DNA of 45,550 nucleotides from Ruminococcus flavefaciens MA2007 (GCF_000621845.1 NZ_JHXF01000025.1:1-45550); one strand, 5' to 3'; shown: positions 23,066 to 31,904, numbered from the stretch's first letter. The notes: generated by a model not told the origin, from the letters alone. Program-made: numbers and translations.

Positions 23066-23452
23066 TCATCGCTCCTCCTTTTCGACAGGTTTACCGTTTT
23101 CGTCAAAATTTGCACGGAGCTTCATCATAACTGTGGTCATTGAACAGCTCATAGCAAGCACGATGATAACTGTTGCTGCAAGCGAAACTATAGCTGCTGT
23201 TTTTTCACTTGCAAGAAATGCCGTATTCACAGCGGCTGTCGTCAGCACGATACCTGCGATACCTGCTCTTATCCAGTACTTGCCGCAGGTCTTGTTGGCA
23301 AACTCCCATGTGTCACGGCTCTTTTTTGCACTCTCAGTCAGCACTCCGATTTTCATTTCGGAATCCTGCGGAGCGTGGAACTTCATATAATAGCCGCCAA
23401 ACAGAGCTGCCGCAGAGAAAATCACATCCAATATCAGAAAAAACCAAAGCAT
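23066..23452 (-). CDS. Small SdpI-like membrane protein
   Basis: 128 residues from the ATG at 23452 (GAGGTG 6 nt upstream). Three membrane helices: about 1-22, 65-85 and 90-110. The RDTWEFANKTCGKYW segment before helix 2 resembles the SdpI/YhfL signature, in which a W-x-x-A-N-x-x-x-G motif follows the first loop. SdpI of Bacillus gives immunity to a toxic peptide, but most relatives have no known role. It is tightly packed between hisF and the deaminase gene. Confidence 0.6.
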   Translation of the reverse strand: MLWFFLILDVIFSAAALFGGYYMKFHAPQDSEMKIGVLTESAKKSRDTWEFANKTCGKYWIRAGIAGIVLTTAAVNTAFLASEKTAAIVSLAATVIIVLAMSCSMTTVMMKLRANFDENGKPVEKEER

Positions 23453-23475
23453 AGCTCTCACCTCACGTACAAAGC

Positions 23476-24231
23476 TTATCTGACTATTACGCCCTTACCG
23501 CGGCAGTAGTCCTTGACCTCGCCTACGGTGAGCTCCTTGAAGTGGAAAAGTGAAGCCGCAAGAGCTGCGGTAGCTCCTGTTTTTTCAAAAACCTCATAGA
23601 AATCGTTTATCTTGCCTGCTCCGCCGCTGGCGATAACAGGTATGGAGCAGTTGTCGCATACAGCCTTCAGCATAGGGATATCGAAGCCCTCCTTTGTGCC
23701 GTCTGCGTCTATGGAGTTAAGACATATCTCGCCTGCTCCCAGCTTTTCGATAGTGTGTACCCAGTCGATAAGGTCTATGCCCATGTCCTTGCGTCCGCCG
23801 TTTATATAGACTGTCCACTTGTTGTCGGCTATCTTCTTGGCGTCGATACCTACGCAGATACACTGGCTGCCGAAGATATCAGCTCCGTCTTTGATGAGCT
23901 GTGGATTCTGTACAGCCTGAGAGTTTACCGAGACCTTGTCTGCGCCTGCTCTCAGCGCCTCGCGGATATCGTCAACGGTCTTGATACCGCCGCCCACTGT
24001 AAGAGGTACGAATACCTTTTTCGCAGTATCTCTTACTACGTCGAGGAAAACTCCTCGTCCCTCAAATGAAGCCGTGATATCGTAGAATACTATCTCGTCA
24101 GCGCCCTGCTTGTTGTACTCCTCGGCACACTCAACAGGATCGCCTACATCACGGACTCCCTCAAAATTCACGCCCTTGACTACCTTGCCGTTTCTTACGT
24201 CAAGACAAGGGATTATTCTCTTTGCAAGCAT
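23476..24231 (-). CDS. hisF: Imidazole glycerol phosphate synthase, cyclase subunit
   Basis: 251 residues, a TIM barrel. N-terminal [19 protein letters not shown] with the catalytic Asp, DITAS at strand 2, LTVGGGIK, and VIASGGAGK near the end. Together with HisH it closes the imidazole ring and releases AICAR. GGAAGTGA precedes the start. Confidence 0.97.
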   Translation of the reverse strand: MLAKRIIPCLDVRNGKVVKGVNFEGVRDVGDPVECAEEYNKQGADEIVFYDITASFEGRGVFLDVVRDTAKKVFVPLTVGGGIKTVDDIREALRAGADKVSVNSQAVQNPQLIKDGADIFGSQCICVGIDAKKIADNKWTVYINGGRKDMGIDLIDWVHTIEKLGAGEICLNSIDADGTKEGFDIPMLKAVCDNCSIPVIASGGAGKINDFYEVFEKTGATAALAASLFHFKELTVGEVKDYCRGKGVIVR

Positions 24232-24245
24232 TATTTCACTTCCTT

Positions 24246-24449
24246 TTATCCGTTCTTAGCCTTTATATACATTCTTATGGAGGTAAATACCATTACAGGC
24301 AGCGATATCAGCACGATAAGACCTAATATACGCCTTACCCAGTCATTGAGCTCAATTTCAGCCATTTTCAATAGTATAATGATGACTGAGCATATACTGC
24401 CTGCCAATAATGATATTATCCATGCTTTTGTCGGTTTTACATCATTCAT
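24246..24449 (-). CDS. Small two-helix membrane protein in the his operon
   Basis: 67 residues. The ATG at 24449 has GGAGAAG just upstream, placed across the hisA stop codon; the longer reading from 24464 would begin inside hisA. Two membrane helices: about 8-26 and 37-57, ending in a basic tail (KAKNG). I do not recognise the family. Its ribosome site and tight packing between hisA and hisF support a real gene. Confidence 0.6.
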   Translation of the reverse strand: MNDVKPTKAWIISLLAGSICSVIIILLKMAEIELNDWVRRILGLIVLISLPVMVFTSIRMYIKAKNG

Positions 24450-24450
24450 A

Positions 24451-25176
24451 TTACTTCTCCGCATATTCTACGGCTTCTCTCAGGTCGAGAGTGCCTTTGT
24501 ATATTGACTTTCCGCAGATAGTTCCGTAAAGTCCCATTCCCTTGCAGGCGATTATATCGTCCATTGTGTGGACACCGCCGCTTGCTACGATATTGGCTCT
24601 GCCCTCGGTAGCGTCTGCAAGCTTTTTGAGCTGCTCACGGTTTACTCCCGAGAGTGTGCCGTCCTTGGATATATCGGTGAAAATGAAATACTTCACTCCT
24701 GATTCTATCATCTTGTTTGCAAGGTCGATATAGTGCACGTCGGAGCTTTCAAGCCAGCCCTCTGTAGCTACCATTTCGTTCATTGCGTCGATCCCAACGA
24801 CTATCTTCTCACTGCCGAACTTTTCAACGGCTTCGCAGACAAGCTTAGGATCTTTCAGTGCTACAGAACCGAGGATAACTCTTGTGATACCCATATCGAG
24901 ATACTCACGAATGGTCTGTATACTGCGGATACCGCCGCCAAGCTCTACTTTGAGGTCTGTCTTTTCGGCAACGTCTGTGTATATCTTTGTATTGACAGGT
25001 CTGCCCTCTTTTGCGCCGTCAAGGTCTACCATGTGTATCCACTGAGCGCCTGCTGCCTCGAAGCCCTTTGCAGTTTCGAGATAGTCTGAGGCTACCTTTT
25101 CAACTGTGGAAAAGTCGCCCTTGAACAGTCGAACGCAGTTGCCGTCCTTTATATCTATTGCAGGTAAAATTATCAT
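24451..25176 (-). CDS. hisA: ProFAR isomerase
   Basis: 241 residues, TIM barrel related to HisF. IILPAIDIKDGNCVRL holds the N-terminal catalytic Asp, with VELGGGIR, FTDISKDGTLSG carrying the second acid, and VASGGVHT. It isomerises ProFAR to PRFAR (step 4). Confidence 0.96.
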   Translation of the reverse strand: MIILPAIDIKDGNCVRLFKGDFSTVEKVASDYLETAKGFEAAGAQWIHMVDLDGAKEGRPVNTKIYTDVAEKTDLKVELGGGIRSIQTIREYLDMGITRVILGSVALKDPKLVCEAVEKFGSEKIVVGIDAMNEMVATEGWLESSDVHYIDLANKMIESGVKYFIFTDISKDGTLSGVNREQLKKLADATEGRANIVASGGVHTMDDIIACKGMGLYGTICGKSIYKGTLDLREAVEYAEK

Positions 25177-25178
25177 TA

Positions 25179-25712
25179 TTATTCTCCTTCTGCTCTGATA
25201 AGCTTCAGTAATGGATCCAGATTTTTCTTGTCCGTCCAGTCCACTTTCTTGTCCTTGACCTCCAGCATCGGACGGTCATATTCTTTAAGCTCCGCAGGAT
25301 CTTTTTTCTCCAGCATTTTGATGTATAGCTTTATCATTGCCTTGTCGGAAAAGCCGAGAGCGTCCATGTTCCATGAACCGCGGTAGTAAAACAGCGGTAT
25401 GTCTGCAAGCTCGCCGCCGAGATTCTTCTTTTTCAGTATATCCATTACCTCGCCGCTGTGTGGAGCAAGTCCGCAGCAATAAACGAATATCCTCTTGCCC
25501 TTTAGAGCTCCGATATTCTTTTTCAGAAATCCTATACCTGCTATCGCAGATGCATAAACGCCGCCGCCAAGAATTATCGTATCGTATTTTTCAACATCTT
25601 TTATGTCAGCTTTTTTTGTGTCGATGACCTTGAATCCTGTCTCCTCAGAGAGCCAATGTGCATACTTTGCAGAAGCTCCGTACTTAGAACGACAGAGTAT
25701 TATTCCGTTCAT
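25179..25712 (-). CDS. Flavodoxin-domain protein
   Basis: 177 residues. The first strand and FMN-loop region is IILCRSKYGASAKYA, then DTIILGGGVYASAIAG and KRIFVYCCGLAPHSG, as in the flavodoxin_5/HemG-like group that binds FMN. The C-terminal ~50 residues are basic and lack clear motifs. Members carry electrons or act as oxidases; the partner is unknown. It sits between the phosphatase-like gene and hisA with only 2-4 nt gaps, so it is co-translated with the his genes. Confidence 0.8.
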   Translation of the reverse strand: MNGIILCRSKYGASAKYAHWLSEETGFKVIDTKKADIKDVEKYDTIILGGGVYASAIAGIGFLKKNIGALKGKRIFVYCCGLAPHSGEVMDILKKKNLGGELADIPLFYYRGSWNMDALGFSDKAMIKLYIKMLEKKDPAELKEYDRPMLEVKDKKVDWTDKKNLDPLLKLIRAEGE

Positions 25713-25716
25713 TTTA

Positions 25717-26406
25717 TTACCTCGTTAGTTTATTTCTTATTATTTCTGCGTATTCAGAGGAAAGTCCCATAGCTTCAAAATATTTTTCCACAGTACCGAA
25801 GCGCTCCGCGAAAAGGTCGATGAAGCAATTCATGCTCCTCGGATTGGCAAGAACTATGTTCCTGTCCACCTCGGGGTGAGCGCTGAGGAATGCCTCTAAG
25901 TTCTTGTGGTTGTACTCGCGGCTGACGACGTAATTTTCAACGATATCCTCACGCTCTGCGCCGCAGAGCAGAAGAATTATAGCTGACACGACTCCCGTTC
26001 TGTCTTTGCCTGCCGTACAGTGGAAAAGAACACCCTCTGCTGCTTCTGCAATGGTTTTCATCACCTTCGGCATACTATCAGCCGTTGCTATGTCCATGTA
26101 GGAAAGCGGTACAGCTTCAAGGCTCTCAGGTACGCCGCTGCCCTCGGTTATAGGGAAATGATGATACTCAAATCCCTCAATATCAGCAAGTCCGCAGGGC
26201 TTTCTAAGCCGCTCCTCTTCCGTGCGCATATCTATTATAGTTGTGATATGAGCAGCGCGGAGCTTCTCGGCGTCCTCTGCTGTTGGTGCCACAGGCACAT
26301 CACTGCGCCAGAAAACGCCGCACTTTGTAAACCCTCCGTCAGACGTTCTTATGCCGCCCAGCTCCCTTGTATTACAGGTGCATGAAAGCAGGCTCTTGTA
26401 TGTCAT
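25717..26406 (-). CDS. Tyrosine-phosphatase-like protein (Y_phosphatase3 type)
   Basis: 229 residues. The P-loop HCTAGKDRTGV near residue 131 has the CX5R signature; LGGIRT near residue 16, WRSDVP, and DMRTEEE are typical of this family. The reaction uses a phospho-cysteine intermediate; family members dephosphorylate phosphotyrosine, phosphoinositides or small phosphates. The start overlaps the hisH stop by 4 nt. No standard histidinol-phosphatase (HisN, HisJ/PHP or HAD type) is seen in the operon, which makes this gene a candidate for that step; this is a hypothesis only. Confidence 0.8.
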   Translation of the reverse strand: MTYKSLLSCTCNTRELGGIRTSDGGFTKCGVFWRSDVPVAPTAEDAEKLRAAHITTIIDMRTEEERLRKPCGLADIEGFEYHHFPITEGSGVPESLEAVPLSYMDIATADSMPKVMKTIAEAAEGVLFHCTAGKDRTGVVSAIILLLCGAEREDIVENYVVSREYNHKNLEAFLSAHPEVDRNIVLANPRSMNCFIDLFAERFGTVEKYFEAMGLSSEYAEIIRNKLTR

Positions 26407-27005
26407 ATAAGTCCTCCGAAGCTGCGAAGTATCTTAAGACCTGTTTCGCCGCTCTTTTCGGGGTGGAACTGTGCTCCGTAAACGTACTTCCCGTCGTAAA
26501 CAAGAGCAGGAACACGTCCGCCGTACTCAACGTAGGCAGCGATATCCTTGTCCTCGCAGTGTGCCTTGTAGCTGTGAACGAAGTAAACATACTCGTTGTC
26601 GCTCACATTTGCAAGCAGCGGACAATCATTGAGCTTTTCAAGCTTGTTCCAGCCCATATGCGGGATTACAAGGTCGGGCTCTTCCATTTTGCGGACGCTG
26701 CCGCCGATAAGTCCCAGACCGTCGCACTCCTCGAACTCGTAGCCCTTGTCGAATATGAGCTGCATACCGAGGCAGATACCGAGGAACGGCTTTCTTGCGG
26801 CTTCTTCCTTGATAGTGTCCACAAGTCCTGTAGCTTCAAGCTTTTTCATAGCCGCAGGGAATGCTCCCACACCGGGAAGTATCACCGCGTCTGCTGCCTT
26901 TACGGACTCCTTGTCGCTGACGAGCTTACTTTCAAGTCCGAGGTAGTCCAGCGCGTTCTTGACGCTGAAAATATTGCCTGCGCCGTAGTCGATTATCGCT
27001 ATCAT
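26403..27005 (-). CDS. hisH: Imidazole glycerol phosphate synthase, glutaminase subunit
   Basis: 200 residues, class I amidotransferase: the nucleophile Cys is in LGICLGMQLIF (near 79) and the His/Glu pair in AQFHPEKSG (near 178). IIDYGAGNIFSVKNAL begins the fold. It supplies ammonia to HisF. Its start overlaps the hisB stop. Confidence 0.96.
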   Translation of the reverse strand: MIAIIDYGAGNIFSVKNALDYLGLESKLVSDKESVKAADAVILPGVGAFPAAMKKLEATGLVDTIKEEAARKPFLGICLGMQLIFDKGYEFEECDGLGLIGGSVRKMEEPDLVIPHMGWNKLEKLNDCPLLANVSDNEYVYFVHSYKAHCEDKDIAAYVEYGGRVPALVYDGKYVYGAQFHPEKSGETGLKILRSFGGLI

Positions 27006-27586
27006 CAGAGAACTCCTTTCGTGGAGAGCGTTGAGCCGTCCTTGTTCTCGGTAACGGCTGTTTTAAGAGCGTGTGCAACTGCCTTGTAGACAGCCTCTGC
27101 CTTGTGGTGGTCATTGCTGCCATAAAGCAGATTTATGTGCAGTGTCATACCCGAATTGAATGCGAATGCTCGGAAGAACTCCTCTGTCATGCAGAGGTCA
27201 TAGTCTCCGCAGCTCTGATTTGTAAAATCACAGTTGAACACAAGGAAAGGTCTGTTGCTCAGGTCGAGACTTGCCATAGCAAGGGACTCGTCCATAGGGA
27301 TATAAGCCGTACCGTAGCGGACTATGCCCGACTTTGTGCCGAGAGCCTGTCCCAGAGCCAGTCCCAGAGCTATACCTGTGTCCTCAATGGTGTGGTGACA
27401 GTCAACGTGCAGGTCGCCCTTTACCTTGACGGTCATGCTGATACCGCTGTGTACCGACAGCGCTGTGAGCATATGGTCGAAGAAGCCTACGCCTGTGTCG
27501 ATATCAGCCTTTCCCTTTTCGTCAAGAGATACGGATATCTTTATCTGAGTTTCCTTGGTAACTCTTTCAATTTCAGCCTTGCGCAT
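27005..27586 (-). CDS. hisB: Imidazoleglycerol-phosphate dehydratase
   Basis: 193 residues, the single-function form without a phosphatase domain. Mn-binding His motifs: GFFDHMLTAL, DCHHTIEDTG and NDHHKAEAVYKA. AAAGGAGG lies 7 nt before the start. Because HisB here lacks the histidinol-phosphatase part found in E. coli, that step must come from another gene. Confidence 0.96.
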   Translation of the reverse strand: MRKAEIERVTKETQIKISVSLDEKGKADIDTGVGFFDHMLTALSVHSGISMTVKVKGDLHVDCHHTIEDTGIALGLALGQALGTKSGIVRYGTAYIPMDESLAMASLDLSNRPFLVFNCDFTNQSCGDYDLCMTEEFFRAFAFNSGMTLHINLLYGSNDHHKAEAVYKAVAHALKTAVTENKDGSTLSTKGVL

Positions 27587-27600
27587 TGCAGCCGCCTCCT

Positions 27601-28659
27601 TTATTTTCTGAAGTAGTTTTCAAGCACTTCCATAAGACGTGCATTTTCCTCGGCGCTGCCCGATGTGATTCGTATAGCGCCCTTGAATTTTCTTATTGCG
27701 ATTGAATTGTCCAGCATGAACTGATATATCTTGTCGCATTCATCTGTCTTTATGAATACAAAATTGGTGCATGGCTCATATACTTTATCAAAGCAGCCGT
27801 ACTTCTTATCCAGTGCTGCGATGTCGCTGTAGAGCTTCTTTGTATTTGCAACTATAGTATTGCGGCAGTCCGCAAGATACTGCTTCTCGCTGAGTATATC
27901 CGCAACTATCGTCTGTGCCACTGTGTCGTTGTTGTATGGAGACTTGGCTGCGCGGATGGCATTGGTTATAGTCTTGTTTGCAACTGCAAAACCGAATCTT
28001 ACAGCCGCCATGCCGATAGCCTTTGAGCAGGTCTTGAGGATAATAAGATTGCTGTAGTTGTTTACCTCGTCAAGGACAGACTGGTCCCAGAAGTCCATAT
28101 AAGCTTCGTCAAGAATAATGAGAACGTCTTCAAGAGACTCGATTATCTTTCTTACAGAAGCTCTGTCCAGACCGAGAGATGTGGGGTTGCAGGGGTTCGA
28201 GAAGATAAGTCCCTTTGCGCCCTTTTCCTTGCAGAAAGCAATGAGCTTGTCAGGGTTTATTGTCAGGTCGGCTTCTTTCTGATAGGTCTCAACGTTTACC
28301 TCATAGAGCTGTGCGTAAAACTGATACATTGAGAAGTCGTAGGACACGTTCACTACTGTGTCCCCTGCCTCAAAGAAGCAGCCCTCGATAATGCTGATGA
28401 GCTCGTCGGAGCCGTTTCCTGCGCTGATAAGCTCCTCGGGTATGTTGTAGAGCTCCGCAAAAGCCTTTGTGGGAGCCTTTGCAAGGCAATCGGGATAGCG
28501 GTTGAAGTCTATCTGCGAAATGCTCTTTGCTATCTTTGCCTTTAAGCTGTCGCTTAAATTGAAACAGCTCTCGTTTGCGTCAAGTCTTATATCATAGTGT
28601 CCTGTTATGGGATCGTAGGGCACTAAATTTACAAGCTTTTTATTCAGTTTGTAACTCAT
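27601..28659 (-). CDS. hisC: Histidinol-phosphate aminotransferase
   Basis: 352 residues, PLP-dependent fold type I. LDANESCF at the start, GNGSDELISII in the PLP cup, NPCNPTSLG, ILDEAYMDFW with the PLP-binding Asp, and the Schiff-base Lys in TCSKAIGMAAVRFG. It aminates imidazole-acetol phosphate. GGAAAGGA precedes the start; a 64-nt gap with a hairpin separates it from hisD. Confidence 0.95.
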   Translation of the reverse strand: MSYKLNKKLVNLVPYDPITGHYDIRLDANESCFNLSDSLKAKIAKSISQIDFNRYPDCLAKAPTKAFAELYNIPEELISAGNGSDELISIIEGCFFEAGDTVVNVSYDFSMYQFYAQLYEVNVETYQKEADLTINPDKLIAFCKEKGAKGLIFSNPCNPTSLGLDRASVRKIIESLEDVLIILDEAYMDFWDQSVLDEVNNYSNLIILKTCSKAIGMAAVRFGFAVANKTITNAIRAAKSPYNNDTVAQTIVADILSEKQYLADCRNTIVANTKKLYSDIAALDKKYGCFDKVYEPCTNFVFIKTDECDKIYQFMLDNSIAIRKFKGAIRITSGSAEENARLMEVLENYFRK

Positions 28660-28673
28660 ATTTTATCCTTTCC

Positions 28674-28712
28674 AAAAAAACACCTATAGGGCAGCTGTAT
28701 TCCAAGCCGCCC
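28674..28712 (-). promoter_or_regulatory. Hairpin and T run between hisD and hisC
   Basis: Minus strand: gggcggct paired with agctgccc (8 bp, one G-T pair, 8-nt loop; 28689-28712), then 8 nt, then seven T (28674-28680). Terminator-like but with a spaced T run; it could mark RNA processing or partial attenuation. Confidence 0.35.
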
Positions 28713-28723
28713 CATTGCGTGAT

Positions 28724-30010
28724 TTAGTCTTCAAATCTTACCTTTATGGCATTGGCGTGAGCTGTAAGTCCCTCACGCTCTGCGATAAGAACGATGTCGT
28801 CCTTAGCCTTTCTGAGGGCGTCCTCAGTATAATATGTGTAAGCAGTACGCTTTGTAAAGCTTGCAACTCCGAGAGGAGAGAAGAAACGAGCTGTACCGCT
28901 TGTTGGAAGGACGTGGTTAGGTCCTGCGTAATAGTCGCCGAGTGGCTCGGAAGCATAGTGACCGAGGAATATAGAGCCTGCGTTGTCAAGGCTGCCGAGA
29001 AGCTCGAATGGGTTCTCCATAAGGACTTCAAGGTGCTCGGGAGCTATCTCGTTTGCCAGCTCTACGCACTTTTCACGGCTGTCGGCAATGATAACTGCGC
29101 CGTAGTCCTCAAGGGACTTCTCGATAATGCTCTTTCTGGAGAGATACTCCTTCTGACGGTCTATCTCCTTGATAGTCTCGTCAGCAAGCTTCTCGCTGGT
29201 TGTTACCATTATTGCAGAAGCAAGCACGTCGTGCTCTGCCTGTGACATAAGGTCGGCAGCTGCGAACTTGGGATTTGCTGTATCGTCAGCAATAACAAGT
29301 ATCTCGCTTGGACCTGCTATCATGTCGATATCAACTACGCCGTAAAGAAGCTTCTTGGCTGTAGCTACATAGATGTTTCCGGGACCTACTATCTTGTCGC
29401 ACTTTGGTATCTCCTCTGTGCCGTATGCAAGAGCTGCGATAGCCTGTGCGCCGCCCGAGAGGAACACTCTGTCCACGCCGCAGATAGCTGCCGCAACAAG
29501 GATATCCTTGTTCGGTGTACCGTCCTTCAGCGGAGGAGTTACCATGATTATCTCCTTGACGCCTGCAATTTTAGCAGGTATAGCGTTCATAAGAACGCTT
29601 GACGGATAAGCAGCCGTGCCGCCGGGAACATAGAGACCTACTCTGTGCAGTCCGCGGATACGCTGTCCCATTATAACGCCGTTATCCTTGGCAGAGATAA
29701 AACTCTGCTCCAGCTGTCTCTGGTGGAAATCGGCAATATTCTCCTGTGCATTCAGAAGAGCGTCAACGAACTCCTGGTCTGCCTCTGTGAGAGCGTCGTT
29801 GATGACCTCGCGTGGTACTTCGTAGTACTGGGGCAGATTGCCGTCAAATTTGAGAGTATAGCCCTTTACAGCTTCGTCGCCATTCTCCTTGACGTTCTCG
29901 ATTATCTCGGAAACGACTTCTGTGACCTTCTTATTGGTCTCGCCGCTTCTCTTTTTAAGGTCACTGAGGAATGCAACTTCGTCAGTGCCGTTTGCAAATA
30001 TCTTCTTCAT
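28724..30010 (-). CDS. hisD: Histidinol dehydrogenase
   Basis: 428 residues, the usual length. GPGNIYVATAKKLLYG and DMIAGPSEILVIAD, the AEHDVLASAIMVT zinc-ligand region, and GPNHVLPTSGTARFFSPLGV. A zinc enzyme that oxidises histidinol to histidine with two NAD. The start overlaps the hisG stop (ATGA). Confidence 0.97.
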   Translation of the reverse strand: MKKIFANGTDEVAFLSDLKKRSGETNKKVTEVVSEIIENVKENGDEAVKGYTLKFDGNLPQYYEVPREVINDALTEADQEFVDALLNAQENIADFHQRQLEQSFISAKDNGVIMGQRIRGLHRVGLYVPGGTAAYPSSVLMNAIPAKIAGVKEIIMVTPPLKDGTPNKDILVAAAICGVDRVFLSGGAQAIAALAYGTEEIPKCDKIVGPGNIYVATAKKLLYGVVDIDMIAGPSEILVIADDTANPKFAAADLMSQAEHDVLASAIMVTTSEKLADETIKEIDRQKEYLSRKSIIEKSLEDYGAVIIADSREKCVELANEIAPEHLEVLMENPFELLGSLDNAGSIFLGHYASEPLGDYYAGPNHVLPTSGTARFFSPLGVASFTKRTAYTYYTEDALRKAKDDIVLIAEREGLTAHANAIKVRFED

Positions 30011-30639
30011 CAGAGATTCTCCTCTATAAGTGTAATAAGTCTGTCTATTTCAGCGTGTCTCATTTTAAGGCTAACGGTGTTTGCGATAAGTCTTGCGGAG
30101 ATAGGTGCAACGTCCTCGATGACTTCAAGTCCGTTCTCCCTGAGAGTAGTACCTGTCTCAACTATATCAACGATACCGTCAGCAAGTTCAAGAAGCGGTG
30201 CAAGCTCAACAGAGCCCTCTATCTTGATTATCTCGGTATCCATGCCCTTCTTCTCAAAGAAGCTTCTTGCTACATTCGGATACTTTGTAGCGATAGTCTT
30301 TATGCCGTAGCCGCTGTAGAAGTCGTAACCTTTTTTAGTTGCAAGAGCGAACTTGCATTTGCCGAATCCAAGGTCCACAAGCTCATAGAACTTGCCTTTC
30401 ATCTCCATGATAGTGTCCTTGCCCACAACGCCCATGTCGCACACGCCATGCTCAACATAGGTGATAACGTCGTTTGCCTTGGCAAGTACGACTTCAAGAT
30501 TTGCGTCAGGTACGGGAAGTATGAGCTTTCTGCCCTTTTCACGTACAGCTGTGCAGTCGAAGCCCAGCTTTTCAAGGAGACCAACTGTGTCCTTTTCCAG
30601 TCTGCCCTTTGTAAGAGCCATTCTTATAGGCTTGTTCAT
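30010..30639 (-). CDS. hisG: ATP phosphoribosyltransferase, short (HisG-S) form
   Basis: 209 residues, without the C-terminal ACT-like feedback domain, so it is the short form that needs HisZ. IRMALTKGRLEKDTVG, GVCDMGVVGKDT, and the PRPP loop DGIVDIVETGTTLRENGL. It catalyses the first, committed step. Start overlaps hisZ by 4 nt. Confidence 0.96.
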   Translation of the reverse strand: MNKPIRMALTKGRLEKDTVGLLEKLGFDCTAVREKGRKLILPVPDANLEVVLAKANDVITYVEHGVCDMGVVGKDTIMEMKGKFYELVDLGFGKCKFALATKKGYDFYSGYGIKTIATKYPNVARSFFEKKGMDTEIIKIEGSVELAPLLELADGIVDIVETGTTLRENGLEVIEDVAPISARLIANTVSLKMRHAEIDRLITLIEENL

Positions 30640-31832
30640 ATGTTTACCTCCTTGCTCTCGCCGTCGATAACGACTACCTTTGCTATCTTCTTCTCCATAG
30701 CGTATTCACGGACACTTTCAAGGTCGTCGAAGAGAGCGTTCTCAACGATAAGTCCCTGCTCACGGAGCTCCTTTGCAGCCTTGAGAGCAGCTACCTCGCA
30801 GCCCTCCTCGGCAAATACGATAACGTCAGCCTTTGGCTCGGCAGGAAGAACGTCGCTCTTTTCCATGAGCTTTGCAACTGCGTTGATATTTACCGCAAAG
30901 CCGATAGCAGGAACGTCGTAGCCGAACTCGGAGATAAGCTTGTCGTAGCGTCCGCCCGAGAGAACCTCCTCGCCGTGTCCCTGTAAATAGCCCTTTATGA
31001 TAAGACCTGTGTAGTAGTCGGTCTTGTTTACCAGTCCGAGGTCAACGGTGATAGTACCGTCGCCGCCGCAGAGCTCGGAAGCGTCTGCGTAAATATTTCT
31101 CAGCTCGTCAAGGATACGCTTGATATTGTCATCAGGCATAAGCTCCTCAGCCTTTTCAAATACTTCCTCGCCGCCGAAGAGCGCAGGAAGCTTCTTGAGG
31201 GCATTTGTAACAGGTGAATTGCCGAAGCTGTCAAGCAGGTCGTTGAGAGCAGGGAAATTCTTATTCTCGATGAGCTTTCTGATGTTTTCCTTGTCATTTT
31301 CAGAAGCGTCCAGCTTGCTGACAAGCTCCTTGAAAATACCGATATGACCGAGTTCAAGTGAGAACTCCATGCCGAAGGAGCTGAGCGAATCAACAGCTGT
31401 TGATATTACTTCAAGGTCAGCCATTTTAAGCTGAGAGCCGATAAGCTCGATACCTGCCTGTACTACCTCGTCGCTTCTGCCTTTAAGTGAGGGCTCGGTG
31501 GTGTAAACAGCCTGAGCGTAGCAGAGCTTCAGCGGAAGAACTGCGTCTCTCAGACGAGTCGCAACTATTCTTGCGATAGGCATTGTAGTATCGGGGCGCA
31601 TAACGAGAAGTCTGCCCTTGCTGTCTGTCAGCTTGTACAGGTTCTCCTGCGGAAAATAGCGTGAATTAAGGTTGAATACGTCAAAGAACTCCAGACCGGG
31701 AGTGATAGTCTCACTGTAGCCGCTGCTTCTGAAAAGTCCCATGAGAGTATTCTCTATATTTCGTCTTACTATGCACTCTCCGAAGAGCAGGTCCTTTGTA
31801 CCCTCGGGAGTGATAAGGTCGTAATTTTTCAT
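30636..31832 (-). CDS. hisZ: ATP phosphoribosyltransferase regulatory subunit
   Basis: 398 residues from the ATG at 31832, with AAGGAGG 6 nt upstream; the earlier in-frame codons lack a site. It looks like histidyl-tRNA synthetase: GTKDLLFGE at the start, MRPDTTMPIARIVATRL (motif 2-like), GRYDKLISEFG (motif 3-like), and a C-terminal alpha/beta domain. As a HisS paralogue paired with short HisG it forms the hetero-octamer and gives histidine feedback. True HisS would not usually lead a his operon. First gene of the operon. Confidence 0.92.
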   Translation of the reverse strand: MKNYDLITPEGTKDLLFGECIVRRNIENTLMGLFRSSGYSETITPGLEFFDVFNLNSRYFPQENLYKLTDSKGRLLVMRPDTTMPIARIVATRLRDAVLPLKLCYAQAVYTTEPSLKGRSDEVVQAGIELIGSQLKMADLEVISTAVDSLSSFGMEFSLELGHIGIFKELVSKLDASENDKENIRKLIENKNFPALNDLLDSFGNSPVTNALKKLPALFGGEEVFEKAEELMPDDNIKRILDELRNIYADASELCGGDGTITVDLGLVNKTDYYTGLIIKGYLQGHGEEVLSGGRYDKLISEFGYDVPAIGFAVNINAVAKLMEKSDVLPAEPKADVIVFAEEGCEVAALKAAKELREQGLIVENALFDDLESVREYAMEKKIAKVVVIDGESKEVNI

Positions 31833-31871
31833 AGTAACCTCCTTGGTAATCACTTTAGTCTGCTAACATGA

Positions 31872-31904
31872 TAATATGATAACATATTACTAAGTAAAAG
31901 TCAA
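31872..31904 (-). promoter_or_regulatory. his operon promoter with an 18-bp palindrome on the -10 box
   Basis: Minus strand: -35 TTGACT (31899-31904), 17-nt spacer, -10 TATCAT (31876-31881). The perfect palindrome TAATATG-TTAT-CATATTA (31872-31889) covers the -10 box, the place for a repressor site. The -35 lies 2 nt after the polC stop. There is no room for a T-box leader before hisZ. Confidence 0.6.

Noticed and set aside
30636..31832. Possible true histidyl-tRNA synthetase
   Set aside because: The protein is similar to HisS, but it is next to short HisG in a his operon, as expected for HisZ.
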